In this document: positions 25,317 through 35,330 of the stretch, piece by piece
Position numbering within the stretch: position 1 is the first letter of the stretch
Layout: each line of letters starts with the position of its first letter
Source of the DNA: Craterostigma plantagineum
Taxonomy: Eukaryota > Streptophyta > Magnoliopsida > Lamiales > Linderniaceae
Reading direction: 5' to 3'
Length of the DNA: 64,000 nt
NCBI GenBank assembly: GCA_027422505.1
Contig: JAPQWV010000050.1
Span: forward strand, 4,340,001-4,404,000
The notes under the pieces: generated by a model
The model's database searches: none
The model's input: only the letters and a program-made list of their open reading frames with translations
What the model was told of the DNA's origin: nothing
Program-made: the position numbers and the translations under genes

Positions 25317-25902
25317 TTGATCGGAGTATCACTACCACAAAACCCAACAACTTCGATGGCGTGTGATCTGAAGAACACCGAAAATTCTTGACAAACCGAA
25401 GTTCTGCGTGGCTTCGTTCTTCCCAGGGGTATACGTGGGATTTCGCCACCCCTTACTCTTTTGACATTTAATAGAGAAAATGTATTAAGCCTATTAATTA
25501 ATTAAAGAAAACCCTCCCTTCCCCACTCGAAATTTCTTCAACCATCTTGTGTGCCGTTAATGCAAATTTAGGTTCGAATTCTCTCGCACTTTCAGGTAAA
25601 GTCAGCATCTTTCGTTGTCTATTTGATAATCATCAGATGTTTTTATTTGTTCACGGTGAGAAATTTTGAGTTTAATTCAGTGCTTCATCCTAGTTGTATC
25701 GGTCTTGAGTAATTTGGATTGCAGTTTAGTTTAGTTTAATCTTTTCTGGGCTGAATCAAAGTTCAGGTTTGCACCGTTATCATGATTATGTAAATTGCAG
25801 GCTAGAATGTTCTCTATATTTTCTCTTCACTGCACTGAAATTTTATTCCCTAATTTTGATCTACTGTAAAGAAAAAAAAAAGGTTTCGATTTAGGCGAAG
25901 AA
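25317..25902. promoter_or_regulatory. Shared divergent promoter of gammaCA and RER1
   Basis: The two start codons point away from each other, 586 bp apart, so the genes probably share a bidirectional promoter. On the RER1 side the leader appears to hold an intron (donor ACTTTCAG|GTAAAG near 25596). Most of this region was copied in inverted orientation upstream of MTF (28821-31297). Confidence 0.7.
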
Positions 25903-26758
25903 ATGGAGGAAGAAGAAGGCGTGAGCAATAGCACCGTGCCAATATCACCATTATCAAAGTGGAGAAACGACTATGCTCGTAAATTCCAGTATTACTTGGA
26001 TCGATCAGCTCCACATATGGGCCGAAGATGGCTTGGAACTATTTTAGCAGCGGCGATATACATTTTGCGTGTTTATTACGTAAAGGGTTACTATGTAATT
26101 TCCTATGGGCTCGGTATATATCTCTTGAACATTCTGACGGGATTTTTGTCCCCAAAAGTCGACCCCGAGTTGGAAGTTTTCGACGGTGCTTCTTCGCCGA
26201 CTGGAAGAGACAGAGAGGAATTTAGGCCTTTTGTTCGTCGCCTGCCTGAATTTAGGTTCTGGTGAGATAATTATCACTATTTCAAGTGACCATTTATGAA
26301 TTTGAATCGAAGGATGTGTAATATTGTGACCAACTTGGAATCTTGGCTCTTGGGTCAGAATCTTGATAAGCAATCTTATTATATTACTTCTGTTTTTCGG
26401 TAATCGTTTTTGCAGGTATGCAGCTACGAAAGCCTTCTGCGTTGCGTTTCTGATGACGTTCATATCTATCTTCGATGTCCCAGTTTTCTGGCCCATACTT
26501 TTCTCTTACGGTACTTTCTTGTTTTTCCTAACGATGAAGAGGCAAATCACTCATATGATCAAACACAGATATCTCCCATTCACCTATGGCAAGCAGGTCA
26601 ATCTCTAATCTGAAAAAACGTATTTTTTAGCATTACAGTGTTTTTTTGGTTTCGATCGGTCTATGTATGTGAAAGTTTTCCTTCCCTTTGCTTTTGAACA
26701 GAGATATGCTGGAAACAGATCTGCTGGGAGTAGCAGGTCTAGTTCATTCAGGGACTGA
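25903..26758 (+). CDS. RER1: RER1, Golgi-to-ER retrieval receptor
   Basis: Three exons, 25903-26261, 26416-26596 and 26702-26758, with consistent phases, give 198 residues, the usual RER1 size. RER1 proteins sit in the cis-Golgi and return ER membrane proteins through COPI vesicles. The conserved [17 protein letters not shown] block, paired hydrophobic segments (about 43-60 and 60-80, then 125-145 and 145-160), LPEFRFWYAATKAF across the first splice site and [14 protein letters not shown] across the second are all typical. The C-terminal tail is Ser/Arg-rich. Part of exon 2, exon 3 and the downstream region were duplicated to 54746-58068. Confidence 0.96.
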
Positions 26759-27349
26759 TATGTCATGTTTTCGTCGAATAGTACGCATCAAATTTAACCG
26801 ATGTATAATGTATATATATATATATACATACATACGTTCATGCATATATAACTTGCTGAAATCTTCTAAGCTATGGTAGCTTGGTATGTAAGTATGAGGC
26901 TACTACTTAAGTTTCTGCAATTTGCTGCTGTTTTTCTATTCGTCTTCTTGATGATTTACCATGTTCAAGAATCATGATATTTTGATGATTAAATATATTA
27001 TAAGGTCAAATACAGTAAAATATTAAATAACTTGTAGGCCATAGATATCACAATTCATCAATCATCTGCGTCATCATCAATCATCATGAGCAAGGACAGT
27101 TCATTGTTGTTAGTTGGCTTGTAATGATAAAGACATGTCTATAGTAGAATGAATATATATTCAGTCATTACAGATAAAGCCTTTGTTTGGTAATACTTTA
27201 TATTTCATAATTATGTTCATCTACAGCTAAGTCTTCAACCTCCCTTGCAGCAGCAGCGCAATAAAAGCCCAAGAACCTTCTCTTCAATCATGGCTGCAAA
27301 AATAACATCATTTCTTTTTCAATCTTAGGTTTCTTTGTAAAATCAAGAA

Positions 27350-27565
27350 ATGAATGTTAGAACTTATGCGTTGATATTGTTCTTCTGGGCTGTCTTAATC
27401 GTCGTCACGCCCATGCTCGTTCGTTTATCTGCTTCAGCTAAGCTCTACGAAAGAAATTTAAATTTAGGTACGTATTTATTCATTTTCAACAAGCCTCTCA
27501 TTGTTACTGACTTATTTGAAATTTTAATTCATTCATTTTATTTTGTAGCTACAACGAAGGATTAA
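27350..27565 (+). CDS. Small single-pass membrane protein, copy A (shortened C-terminus)
   Basis: Exon 1 is 27350-27467 and exon 2 is 27549-27565, for 44 residues. It starts MNVRTYALILFFWAV, with one hydrophobic segment (about 6-25) that could be a signal anchor, followed by LSASAKLYERN. Compared with copy B at 57479-57749, exon 2 has lost ten bases after the acceptor and gained an insertion downstream, so the shared GLNLLHARRAL segment falls out of frame and translation stops early. I do not recognise the family. Reading it as a gene rests on the matching exon-intron layout of the two copies. Confidence 0.5.
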   Translation: MNVRTYALILFFWAVLIVVTPMLVRLSASAKLYERNLNLGTYLFIFNKPLIVTDLFEILIHSFYFVATTKD

Positions 27566-28328
27566 ATCTGCTGCATGCAAGAAGAGCACTGGTGCAGAGA
27601 TTTTCGATAGAACCATCGCCTCCGCCGTGTAATACACGATGATAATCGTATGAAATATATATTCCAATCGACTGTAGATTCAAATAAAATAATATACGAC
27701 GTTAGTCTGTATGTTTATGCCCTTATCTTTAGGAACATTTTTATCTCGAAGGCATTGTCTTATAGTTAAAATTCGATTCTGATTATTGCCCACTACCCAT
27801 TGATTTTTGACGAAAAAAGGTTAAAGATCCAGAAAGTTACATTTTGTAAGTAGTTCATTTATTTCATTACAAGGTAAAAAGAAAAAAAATGGGACGAGAC
27901 ATAATTTCTTGCAGCTTTTAATTGAAAGAGATGGAAATTAAGATTCTAAAGAACTAATAGATGGGATCATGTGTAACATTATGAACATCCTCTGTCTCTC
28001 TAAGAAGTAAGACAACAATAACTTATGGTAAGAGAAATAAAACAGACTTAATTGGGCATGATTCATGAACACCATTGGGAACACAATCAATTCACCCCCA
28101 TCTTCTCATCAGCCTAATAAAGAACAAAGTTTTACAATTCTAAACTATGCATTCACACAAGCACAACAATCTAGTCGGGCCGAAATAGCAGCAATAAAAT
28201 CAATGGATGTCCAGGCGCACATAAACAAAACCAAAAAGGAGAAAGCAATTAGCCGATAGTACCTTGAGTGAAGACGACGACGACGAAACAAGGGCTTGAA
28301 AGCTGAAGGAAGAAGAATACATAGTTGT
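27566..28328. other. Downstream duplicated stretch and unassigned sequence
   Basis: 27566-27949 is the right part of the segment duplicated at 57750-58068. From 27950 to 28328 no gene is clear. On the minus strand a Ser-rich open stretch ending in a possible donor (CTCAAG|GTACTA near 28258) could be a lost first exon, but no partner exon was found. Confidence 0.4.
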
Positions 28329-28336
28329 ATTGTATG

Positions 28337-28777
28337 TAGAGCTGTCAAAGTGGCCCGTGGCCCGCGGGCCGCCCCGCCCCGCCCCGCTAAAGTGGCGGGT
28401 TGGGCTGAGCTTTTTCAGGCCGCCAGGGGCGGGGCTAAGCGGGCCAGCCCGCGCGCGGCTGCGGGTTGGCGGGGCGGGGCGGGCTAGCCCGCGGGCCGGT
28501 CCGACATTATTGTAAATATATAATATATTAAATAAATATATTATATTGAAAATAAATACTAAATATAGAAAATAAAACTAAATTAATTAGATAATATAAT
28601 TATTATCATAATTAAATAAAAATTATTAGTAAATTAAAATTTTAAATTAAAATAAAAAATAGAAAAAAATACTAGGCGGGGGCTGGCCCGCGGGGCGGTC
28701 CCCAATTTTTTAGGCCCGCCATCTGGCGGGCGGCGGGCTTGCCCAGCCCGGCCCGCCCCGCCAAATTGACAGTACTA
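28337..28777. mobile_element. hAT-type MITE with GGCGGG-rich ends
   Basis: Eight-base target duplication ATTGTATG at 28329-28336 and 28778-28785. The inverted ends read TAGAGCTGTCAAAGTGGC and, from the right, TAGTACTGTCAATTTGGC. Subterminal regions are packed with CCCGCC/GGCGGG motifs and the middle is very AT-rich. Non-coding. Same architecture as the element at 19057-19752. Confidence 0.88.
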
Positions 28778-29047
28778 ATTGTATGTATCTGAAGCTTGAC
28801 AAGGCAATTGTGTAAAAACGAAATCTAGCCTGCAATTCACACAATCATGGTAGCGGTGTCAAACAAAATCCTGAATTGCTATTCACCGCCCCCTTTTTCC
28901 TAGTCACCGCCCCCTAAAGGGCTGAAAAAAGACGATTTTGCCCTTATGATATTTAAATTAATTTAAAAAGAGAAAAGGGCCTATTTTCACGACTGATAAG
29001 CCAAATTAACGTAAAACTTTGTTCGAATTTCAACTCGACCGAAAAAA

Positions 29048-29308
29048 AAAAAAAAATTCGACCGAAATCAATTTTCGGTCAGTACTGTACTGACCGAAAA
29101 TTGATTTCGGTCAGTACTGTAACGACCGAAAATCGATTTCGGTCAGTACAGCACCGACCGAAATCAATTTTCGGTCGGTACAGCACTGACCGAAATCAAT
29201 TTTCGGTCGGTACTGTACTGACCGAAATCAATTTTCGGTCGTTACAGTACTGACCGAAATCAATTTTCGGTCAGTACTGTAACGACCGAAAATTGATTTC
29301 GGTCGATT
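29048..29308. repeat. Left palindromic array (8 units of 32 bp)
   Basis: Each unit is a 21-nt near-palindrome with arms GACCGAAA and TTTCGGTC around a 5-nt centre (TCAAT, ATTGA or TCGAT), plus an 11-nt spacer such as AGTACTGTAAC. Orientation of the centre alternates irregularly. Every unit can form a hairpin. Confidence 0.92.
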
Positions 29309-29309
29309 T

Positions 29310-29590
29310 TTTTTTATATATTATTTATTTTGATTATTTATTTATAATATTTATTTGGATTATTTATTTGTATATTTTATTTGGATTATTTATTTGTATT
29401 ATTTATTTGGATTATTTATTTGTATATTTTATTTGGATTATTTATTTTTATTATTTATTTGGATTATTTATTTGTATATTTTATTTGGGTTATTTATTTT
29501 TATTATTTATTTGGATTATTTATTTGTATTATTTATTTGGGTTATTTATTTATATTATTTATTTGGATTATTTATTTGCAAACAAATATT
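29310..29590. repeat. T-rich array (TTATTTGGATTATTTATT)
   Basis: Tandem variants of TTATTTGGATTATTTATTTG. All forward frames are open only because the repeat lacks stops, so this is not coding. A shorter reverse-complement copy lies at 29955-30066. Confidence 0.9.
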
Positions 29591-29649
29591 GAAAACATAT
29601 ATAAAATCCGTCCGATACAATAAAAGATAAAAAAACAATAGCAACAGCG

Positions 29650-29946
29650 TCAAGGGGCCTGGCGCCACCGGTCGTTGATGTCATTCAGCCTGTGTCGGAA
29701 CTCGTCCGTACGCGTCGTTTCACCACGATGCAGACTGGCTAGCATGTCCGAACTCAAGCTGTACATCGTGTTGTACCACTGCACATAGCAATAATACGTA
29801 CGATTACACATATAAATATAAAAAAATCGACATAAGATTTAATTACGTACGTAGTCGGCGTGGCTGCGCGGGGGTATGCATGCCGATGAGGATCCCTGCT
29901 CCGTCGAAAGCAGGCGAGGATGAGAATGTATCTCATACCAGTCCAT
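29650..29946 (-). pseudogene. Captured spliced coding fragment in the MULE core
   Basis: On the minus strand an open segment (29946-29851: MDWYEIHSHPRLL ... RSHADY) ends at a GTACGT donor. After a 72-bp AT-rich stretch ending GTGCAG, a second open segment (29778-29650) reads WYNTMYSLSSDMLASLHRG ... RHRLNDINDRW and stops. The phases join without interruption. The composition is much less AT-rich than the surrounding arrays. I do not recognise the source gene with certainty; a plant-mobile-domain-type protein is a guess. It looks like a host gene piece carried by the element. Confidence 0.5.
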
Positions 29947-29954
29947 GTACAAGA

Positions 29955-30066
29955 AAAATAAATAATCCAAATAAATAATACAAATAAATAATCCAAATAA
30001 ATATACAAATAAATAATCAAAATAATAATCCAAATAAATAATATAAATAAATAATCAAAATAAGTA
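29955..30066. repeat. A-rich array, mirror of the T-rich array
   Basis: Variants of AATAATCCAAATAAATAAT, the reverse complement of the array at 29310-29590 but shorter. It completes the mirror symmetry of the MULE. Confidence 0.88.
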
Positions 30067-30086
30067 ATAATAAGAAAAAAAAAAAA

Positions 30087-30530
30087 TTCGACCGAAATCA
30101 ATTTTCGGTCGTTACAGTACTGACCGAAAATTGATTTCGGTCAGTACTGTAATGACCGAAAATCGATTTCGGTCAATATAGTACTGACCGAAAATTGATT
30201 TCGGCCGGTACAGTAGTGACCGAAATCAATTTTCGGTCAGTACTGTAACGACCGAAATCGATTTTCGGTCATTACAGTAGTGACCGAAATCAATTTTCGG
30301 TCAGTACTGTAACGACCGAAAATTGATTTCGGTCGGTACAGTACCGACCGAAAACTGATTTCGGTCACTACTGTACCGACCGAAATCAATTTTCGGTCAG
30401 TACTGTACTGACCGAAATCGATTTTCGGTCGTTACAGTACCGACCGAAAATTGATTTCGGTCACTACTGTACAGACCGAAAATTGATTTCGGTCACTACT
30501 GTACCGACCGAAAATTGATTTCGGTCGAAT
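30087..30530. repeat. Right palindromic array (14 units of 32 bp)
   Basis: Same 32-bp unit as the left array, with 14 copies against 8. Spacers vary (AGTACTGTAAC, ACTACTGTACC, GGTACAGTACC), and a few units have point changes in the arms (for example GGCC in unit 4). Confidence 0.92.
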
Positions 30531-31297
30531 TTTTTTTTTCTTTCGGTCGAGTTGAAATTCGAACAATGTTTTACGTTAATTTGGCTTAAGTCGTGAAAAT
30601 AGGCCCTTTCCCTTTCCTAGTCCCTGTCGGCGATCCATTGCGATTTCAGTATTTTTTTTGTTTTTCTCTGATTTTCGATATGTGATTTGAAAAGTGTTGT
30701 CTGGAGAGAGCTTTAAATAGATATTTTTATTGTTTATTATAATTTTCTCTTTTTAAATTAATTTAAAAATCATAAGGGCAAAATCGTCTTTTTCCAGCCC
30801 TTTAGGGGGCGGTAACAAGTAAAAAGGGGGCGGTAAATAGTAATTCCCAACAAAATCTGAACTTTTATCAGTCCATAAAACATTACACTAAATTAAACTG
30901 CAATCCAAATTACTAAGGACCGTAGGATGACGAACTGAATTAAACTAAAATTTATCACCACGAACAGATAAAAACATATGATGATTATCAAATAGACAAC
31001 GAAAGATGCTGACTTTACCTGAAAGTGCGACAAAATTCGAACCTAAATTTGCATTAAGGGCACACAAGATGGTTGAAGAAACGAGTGGGAAGGGAGGGAC
31101 AGATGGTTTTATTTAATTAACAGGCTTAATATATTTTCTCTATTAAATGTCAAAAAAGTAAAGGTTGGCGAAATCCCACGTATACCCTTGGGAAGAACGA
31201 AGCCACACAGAACTTCGGTTTGTCAAGAATTTTCGGTGTTCTTCAGATCACACGCCGTCGAAGTTGTTGGGTTTTGTGGTAGTGATATTCCGATCAA

Positions 31298-34200
31298 ATG
31301 GGAAGTCTAGGGAGAGCTGCGTATACCTTGGGAAATTGGATTAGAGAGACTGGACAGGCCATGGATCGACGAGGTTGTCGCCTCCAAGGGAACTACTATT
31401 TCCAGGAGCAGCGTGAGTGTCGTTTGCTTTGATTTTTCTCGATTGATCGTTTCTGGGATGATACAGTTACTCGCATTTGCTCAATCGCTTCCGATTACTT
31501 GTTAATTTCCGATTTTTTGTTGACTTTGTGTGTGCGAAATGTAATTTGACGGCGGACCCAATTGAGTTTTTATATGTGCTGCATTAGGGGTTTCTTCTTT
31601 CGTGTCGATTTTTGTATTTTGTTCTATGTAGGTAGTAGCTACGATTTTCAATTTGAAGATAGAGACTTAGAGTTGGATTTTAGTGCAAGACAGTTCAGGA
31701 AAAAACGCCTCGTCTTCATGGGTTCCCCGCAGGTAATTTTCACTGATTTGGTTAAAGAGAAAATTCCTCTTTGATGATCATCCCAGATAGTCATCGACAT
31801 TTAACTCAAATTCAATACTGCATTTTCAGGTATCGACCTCTGTTCTCGACAATCTTCTCACTGCTTCTTCAGCACCGAACTCTATATTCGAGGTACTAGC
31901 TCTGCTTTGCTTTATTTTCCGTATAGTTGCTTGTATCCCTTTCATCGTATCCCTCTATTGGATAGTATTCTTTTCCCCTGGGGCAACTAAACACGGATGC
32001 GTTGTGATTCAAAAGGTGCTTAGTGTTAATCATTATTTGCAAAGCTTATAATGTACATAAGATAGCGTATTCTTTTGTCCTTTGGATTTCGGTCTGTTAG
32101 AAATTAGTGAAAATACGAGCCATGTGTTGGTAATCCTGTCAAGAAAAAATTCAATGGTCCAATATTTTTTAGATTTTATTTTTAAAGCGACGCATAGCAG
32201 TATAAAATTAGTTTTTTTGTGAAAATGAAATGTTTTAGAGTTTATACCGTGATATGTATGTTGGCATGTTTCAGATTGTGGGTATTGTGACTCAACCTCC
32301 TTCAGGAAGAGATAGGGGTCGGAAAGTAATGCCTTCTGCAGTTGCACAATATGCTTTGGACAAAGGTTTTCCACCTGATCTGATTTTCACGCCATTGAAA
32401 GCAAGTGAGGTATATTTCAGTAGTTGATGTCTTAACCAATGAATGGTTCAAGTTTCATCTTGTAATGTGCAACTTATCGTGTGGTTAACTATTACAGTGA
32501 TGTCTTTCTGCTTCTCGTTCTGCATGTTGGCTGTTTATGGCTATTGAATGAGATTCACGTCTTATGTATTGCGACGTGCCGTTTGCACGGAGCTATATTT
32601 TGAACTTCATTAGAATTACTGTGCAGGAAATATTTCTTTCGAGCTTTAAAGCTTTGGACCCTGAGGTCTGCGTCACAGCTGCGTATGGAAATATCCTACC
32701 TACGAAATTCCTCAAGATTCCTTCGATGGGTCAGTATGAATATTTGTCCTTAGTACCATGGTATGCAGTGTCCAATGAGCATCGATTCTTGAAATTTTTG
32801 CCAAGATATTACAATGGTTATCCAAGCAAATAATTGGCATGTAATAATATAGAAACGCTTATGTAGGGACGGTTAACATACATCCCAGCTTGCTTCCTTT
32901 GTATCGAGGCGCAGCACCTGTTCAAAGAGCCTTGCAGGTTAATAATTATTGTTTCTCTGATTCTTGTTTGCGTTCTTTGTCTTTCTCAGTTTCTTTTAAA
33001 CTTTACGTGAGAAATAAATGAAATTCATCAGGAAGGTGTGAAAGAAATAGGAGTTTCACTGGCATATACTGTGCGCCAACTAGATGCTGGTCCTATAATT
33101 GCTCAAGAAAAAATGGATATAGACGACAATATAAAGGTACCTCTTTTTCATTTTTCTTGTGCTTGCCTTAGCTTAAGTGAACTCCAAGACGGGAAATACA
33201 AATTGTGATTCGGTAACTTAACAATTAGTGAAAAGGGTTGAGGACCCGTAGTATGATCAATCATTGATGTAGATTCTGTCCATGATTTTTAATGGTAGTT
33301 GCCTTTTGTTTAGTTTCCTATATTTATTTATTATCATCCGTTTTAGCAAATTTCTGATCGAGCTTTAGTGGTCTTTGCACAGGCTACTGATTTGCTCAAC
33401 CTGCTATTTGCTCGAGGTCTGTTTTTCCCATACCTCATTGATATAATACTTTGCATATACAAACTTCAGATCAAATTGTTATATTTTTCAAGCTTCCGTT
33501 CCTTCGATTTAGGACGCTAACATTGAACATAACGGAATCTTACATTGCGTTGTTTCTAATGTAGGATCCAAACTTCTGATCCATCACCTTCCCTCAATAT
33601 TGGACGGATCAGCGAAGGCTAAAGCACTTCCTCAAGATGAATCCATGGCTACTTTGGCGCCAAAAGTAAGACATTTCGCTCCTTTGTAACTCTTATTTTG
33701 GTTGAAGATAGTCTCAACAATCATGTAGCCATCGTTTCTTTCATTATTTGCAGATAAACCCCGATGAATCTTGGCTATCCTTCGATGACAACGCTACAGT
33801 ACTTCACAATAAGGTTTATCTTTTCTTTTTTCGTTTGGAAGAAATAATTAGTGTTAGTCATCATTTTGTTTAATATTTTCATTCTGATTCTGAGATATGT
33901 ATGTTCATAAACCTCTCAGGTTCGTGCATTCGCAGGTTGGCCAGGAACACGTGCAAAAGTCTTAGTCGGTGATCATAACAATGTCATAGAGCTCAAAATC
34001 ATCGCCACTCGCGTGCACAGTAATAACGAAACCCCGATCTGCGAAATGGGTGATGTTTTATTTTCAAAAGGCTCTTTGATATTCGCTTGTGGTGAGGGAA
34101 CGGCGCTTGAGGTAGTTATTAATAATTTTTTAATTTATATTCATTCTTGTCTTACACAAATACTTATTGGTTGGTAAGGATATTATTTTGATACATGGGA

Positions 34201-34318
34201 TCGTTCATCATATCTGAATTAGGTGTTAGAGGTTCAGCTTCCTGGTAAAAGAGTTGTTAACGCAGCTGCATTTTGGAACGGTCTGAGAGGCCAAAAACTG
34301 AAAACGTGCAAAGCATAA
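31298..34318 (+). CDS. Methionyl-tRNA formyltransferase with a captured gammaCA first exon
   Basis: Twelve exons: 31298-31412, 31632-31732, 31830-31892, 32275-32409, 32627-32729, 32867-32937, 33032-33136, 33383-33416, 33565-33665, 33754-33813, 33920-34111 and 34223-34318. The phases fit and give 391 residues. The enzyme formylates initiator Met-tRNA for organelle translation, using 10-formyl-THF. Core motifs: RLVFMGSPQ, TAAYGNILP, NIHPSLLPLYRGAAPVQRAL with catalytic N176 and H178, LDAGP with D214, and AFAGWPGTRAKV in the C-terminal domain. Exon 1 (MGSLGRAAYTLGNW ... FQEQ) is a copy of gammaCA exon 1 with its GTGAGT donor. It joins in phase to exon 2, whose first 67 bases match gammaCA intron 1 reversed. 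No native MTF leader is visible upstream. The splice of exon 1 to 2 is inferred from phase and sites only; exons 3-12 are firm. Confidence 0.9.
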
Positions 34319-34914
34319 CCCAAACCATCTTTTTCTCTCTTTACTCCACTGAAAAACTAAAGTCCAGGTAATGAACATTTAGTTTGCTTGTTTTCTATGA
34401 TCTTTTTGAGGAGCTACTTATTTTGTCCTATGTCTCAGTTTTATGTCCCGAAAACAGCGAAAAAATGTCGTTATGTCATACTATTTGTATTATAGTGTGT
34501 GTGTGTCTGTGTGCGCGTGGACTTTATCGTTACGAAATTCAATTGATGGCTCATTTTCATTTCATTAGATTCCATGCATGAAGAATCACCAAAGCAGATA
34601 TGCGAACCGAAGTGGAAACTGTGACATTTACAAGTTCTTCAGGTAAAAGCAAAGAAGACAGTCATCATTTCAGGTGCCTATTTACGAGACATTATGCCAA
34701 GAAATTGCAGAGAATCAATAACGTTTATATTTTCGTAGCATACGATCTGGTGATCTATTTATCAGAAAACCCGTAAAGAGATTTGAATCTCAGCTGCTGT
34801 TTAATTGAAAACAAATCGATCAAGAAAATACTTTGTTCACAAAAACTAACACTAGCTGCTACTAAGTTGTGAACATTTCACATCCAAGAAACTACTCATT
34901 GTTTACGATATTCG
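34319..34914. other. MTF 3' flank
   Basis: Presumed 3' UTR followed by AT-rich spacer. A TG microsatellite-like stretch (GTGTGTGTGTCTGTGTGCG) lies near 34496. No other gene seen. Confidence 0.5.
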
Positions 34915-35330
34915 TTTGAGCTCTATTTCTCTGCACTGACGTGGCTTAGCCTCAAAAACACGTCCGTTTTCGTAAACGATCGCACTTTCCTCTGCCAAAG
35001 AGTTGCTTCTCTACGGTTTTAGCGTTGTAGTAATTGTCCCACTTGGGACGTTTTCCAACTTCATCTTTGCTGCTGGTACGAAGGCTTTTATATCGAGCTC
35101 TGCGTCCCCCATCTTGTCGTCGGGCATGAACGTATCCCTGCGTCGTAAACTTGCTGCTAGCAGATTTTTTTATTTTTTATTTTTCAGTGAGTGGGGATTA
35201 AATATAATTAGTATTGATTTGATTGGAGTATAAGATAAAATAAAGATATGAGGATTATTCTTAATTGTTATTACCAGTTTGATGGGGAGATTTGGGTCGT
35301 GAATAGATATTGTGAGTTCTTCATACGCTC
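34915..35330 (-). pseudogene. C2-domain protein fragment (CAR-like), degenerate
   Basis: On the minus strand, 35330-35275 reads AYEELTISIHDPNLPIKL and ends at a GTAATA donor. A second piece from about 35158 reads VYD, then shifts frame and continues DTFMPDDKMGDAELDIKAFV ... LENVPSGTI. A TAG replaces the expected Ser codon before the SLAEESAIVYENG block. These match the second half of the single C2 domain of the C2-domain ABA-related (CAR) family. The first half of the domain and the start codon are missing. The frameshift and stop make it a pseudogene. Confidence 0.65.

Larger units (their letters stand above)
28871..30848. mobile_element. MULE-like element with palindromic satellite arms
   Basis: Nine-base target duplication AACAAAATC at 28862-28870 and 30849-30857. 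The ends are inverted: GAATTGCTATTCACCGCCCC on the left, and GAATTACTATTTACCGCCCC read from the right. Homology of the arms continues inward (CTAAAGGGCTG, GGGCAAAATCGTC, TTTTACGTTAATTTGGC). The right arm has an extra segment of about 170 bp. Inside come mirrored arrays of 32-bp palindromic units, then mirrored T/A-rich arrays, then a 360-bp core. A 9-bp duplication with long inverted repeats points to the Mutator superfamily. No transposase is seen, so the element is non-autonomous. Confidence 0.88.
28821..31698 (-). repeat. Inverted duplication of gammaCA exon 1 and the gammaCA/RER1 promoter
   Basis: Read in reverse complement, this stretch matches about 24845-25806: RER1 leader intron, divergent promoter, gammaCA exon 1 and the ends of gammaCA intron 1. 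The copy of exon 1 differs from the original by seven substitutions in 115 bp, without indels. Intron 1 is shorter in the copy. The match runs on both sides of the MULE at 28871-30848, so the MULE inserted after the duplication. Matching stops at 31698, immediately before the MTF core coding sequence. Confidence 0.9.

Noticed and set aside
28296..28487. GC-rich open frames encoding Ala/Pro/Arg-rich peptides
   Set aside because: They cover the CCCGCC-rich end of the hAT MITE.
29293..29630. Three overlapping open frames of 80-99 codons
   Set aside because: They are translations of the TTATTTGGATTATTTATT tandem array in all frames; low-complexity Tyr/Ile/Leu/Phe products, not genes.
29048..30530. 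Regular palindromic repeats with spacers, CRISPR-like at first sight
   Set aside because: The spacers are themselves near-identical and the arrays sit in a plant transposon; no cas-type genes; eukaryotic context.
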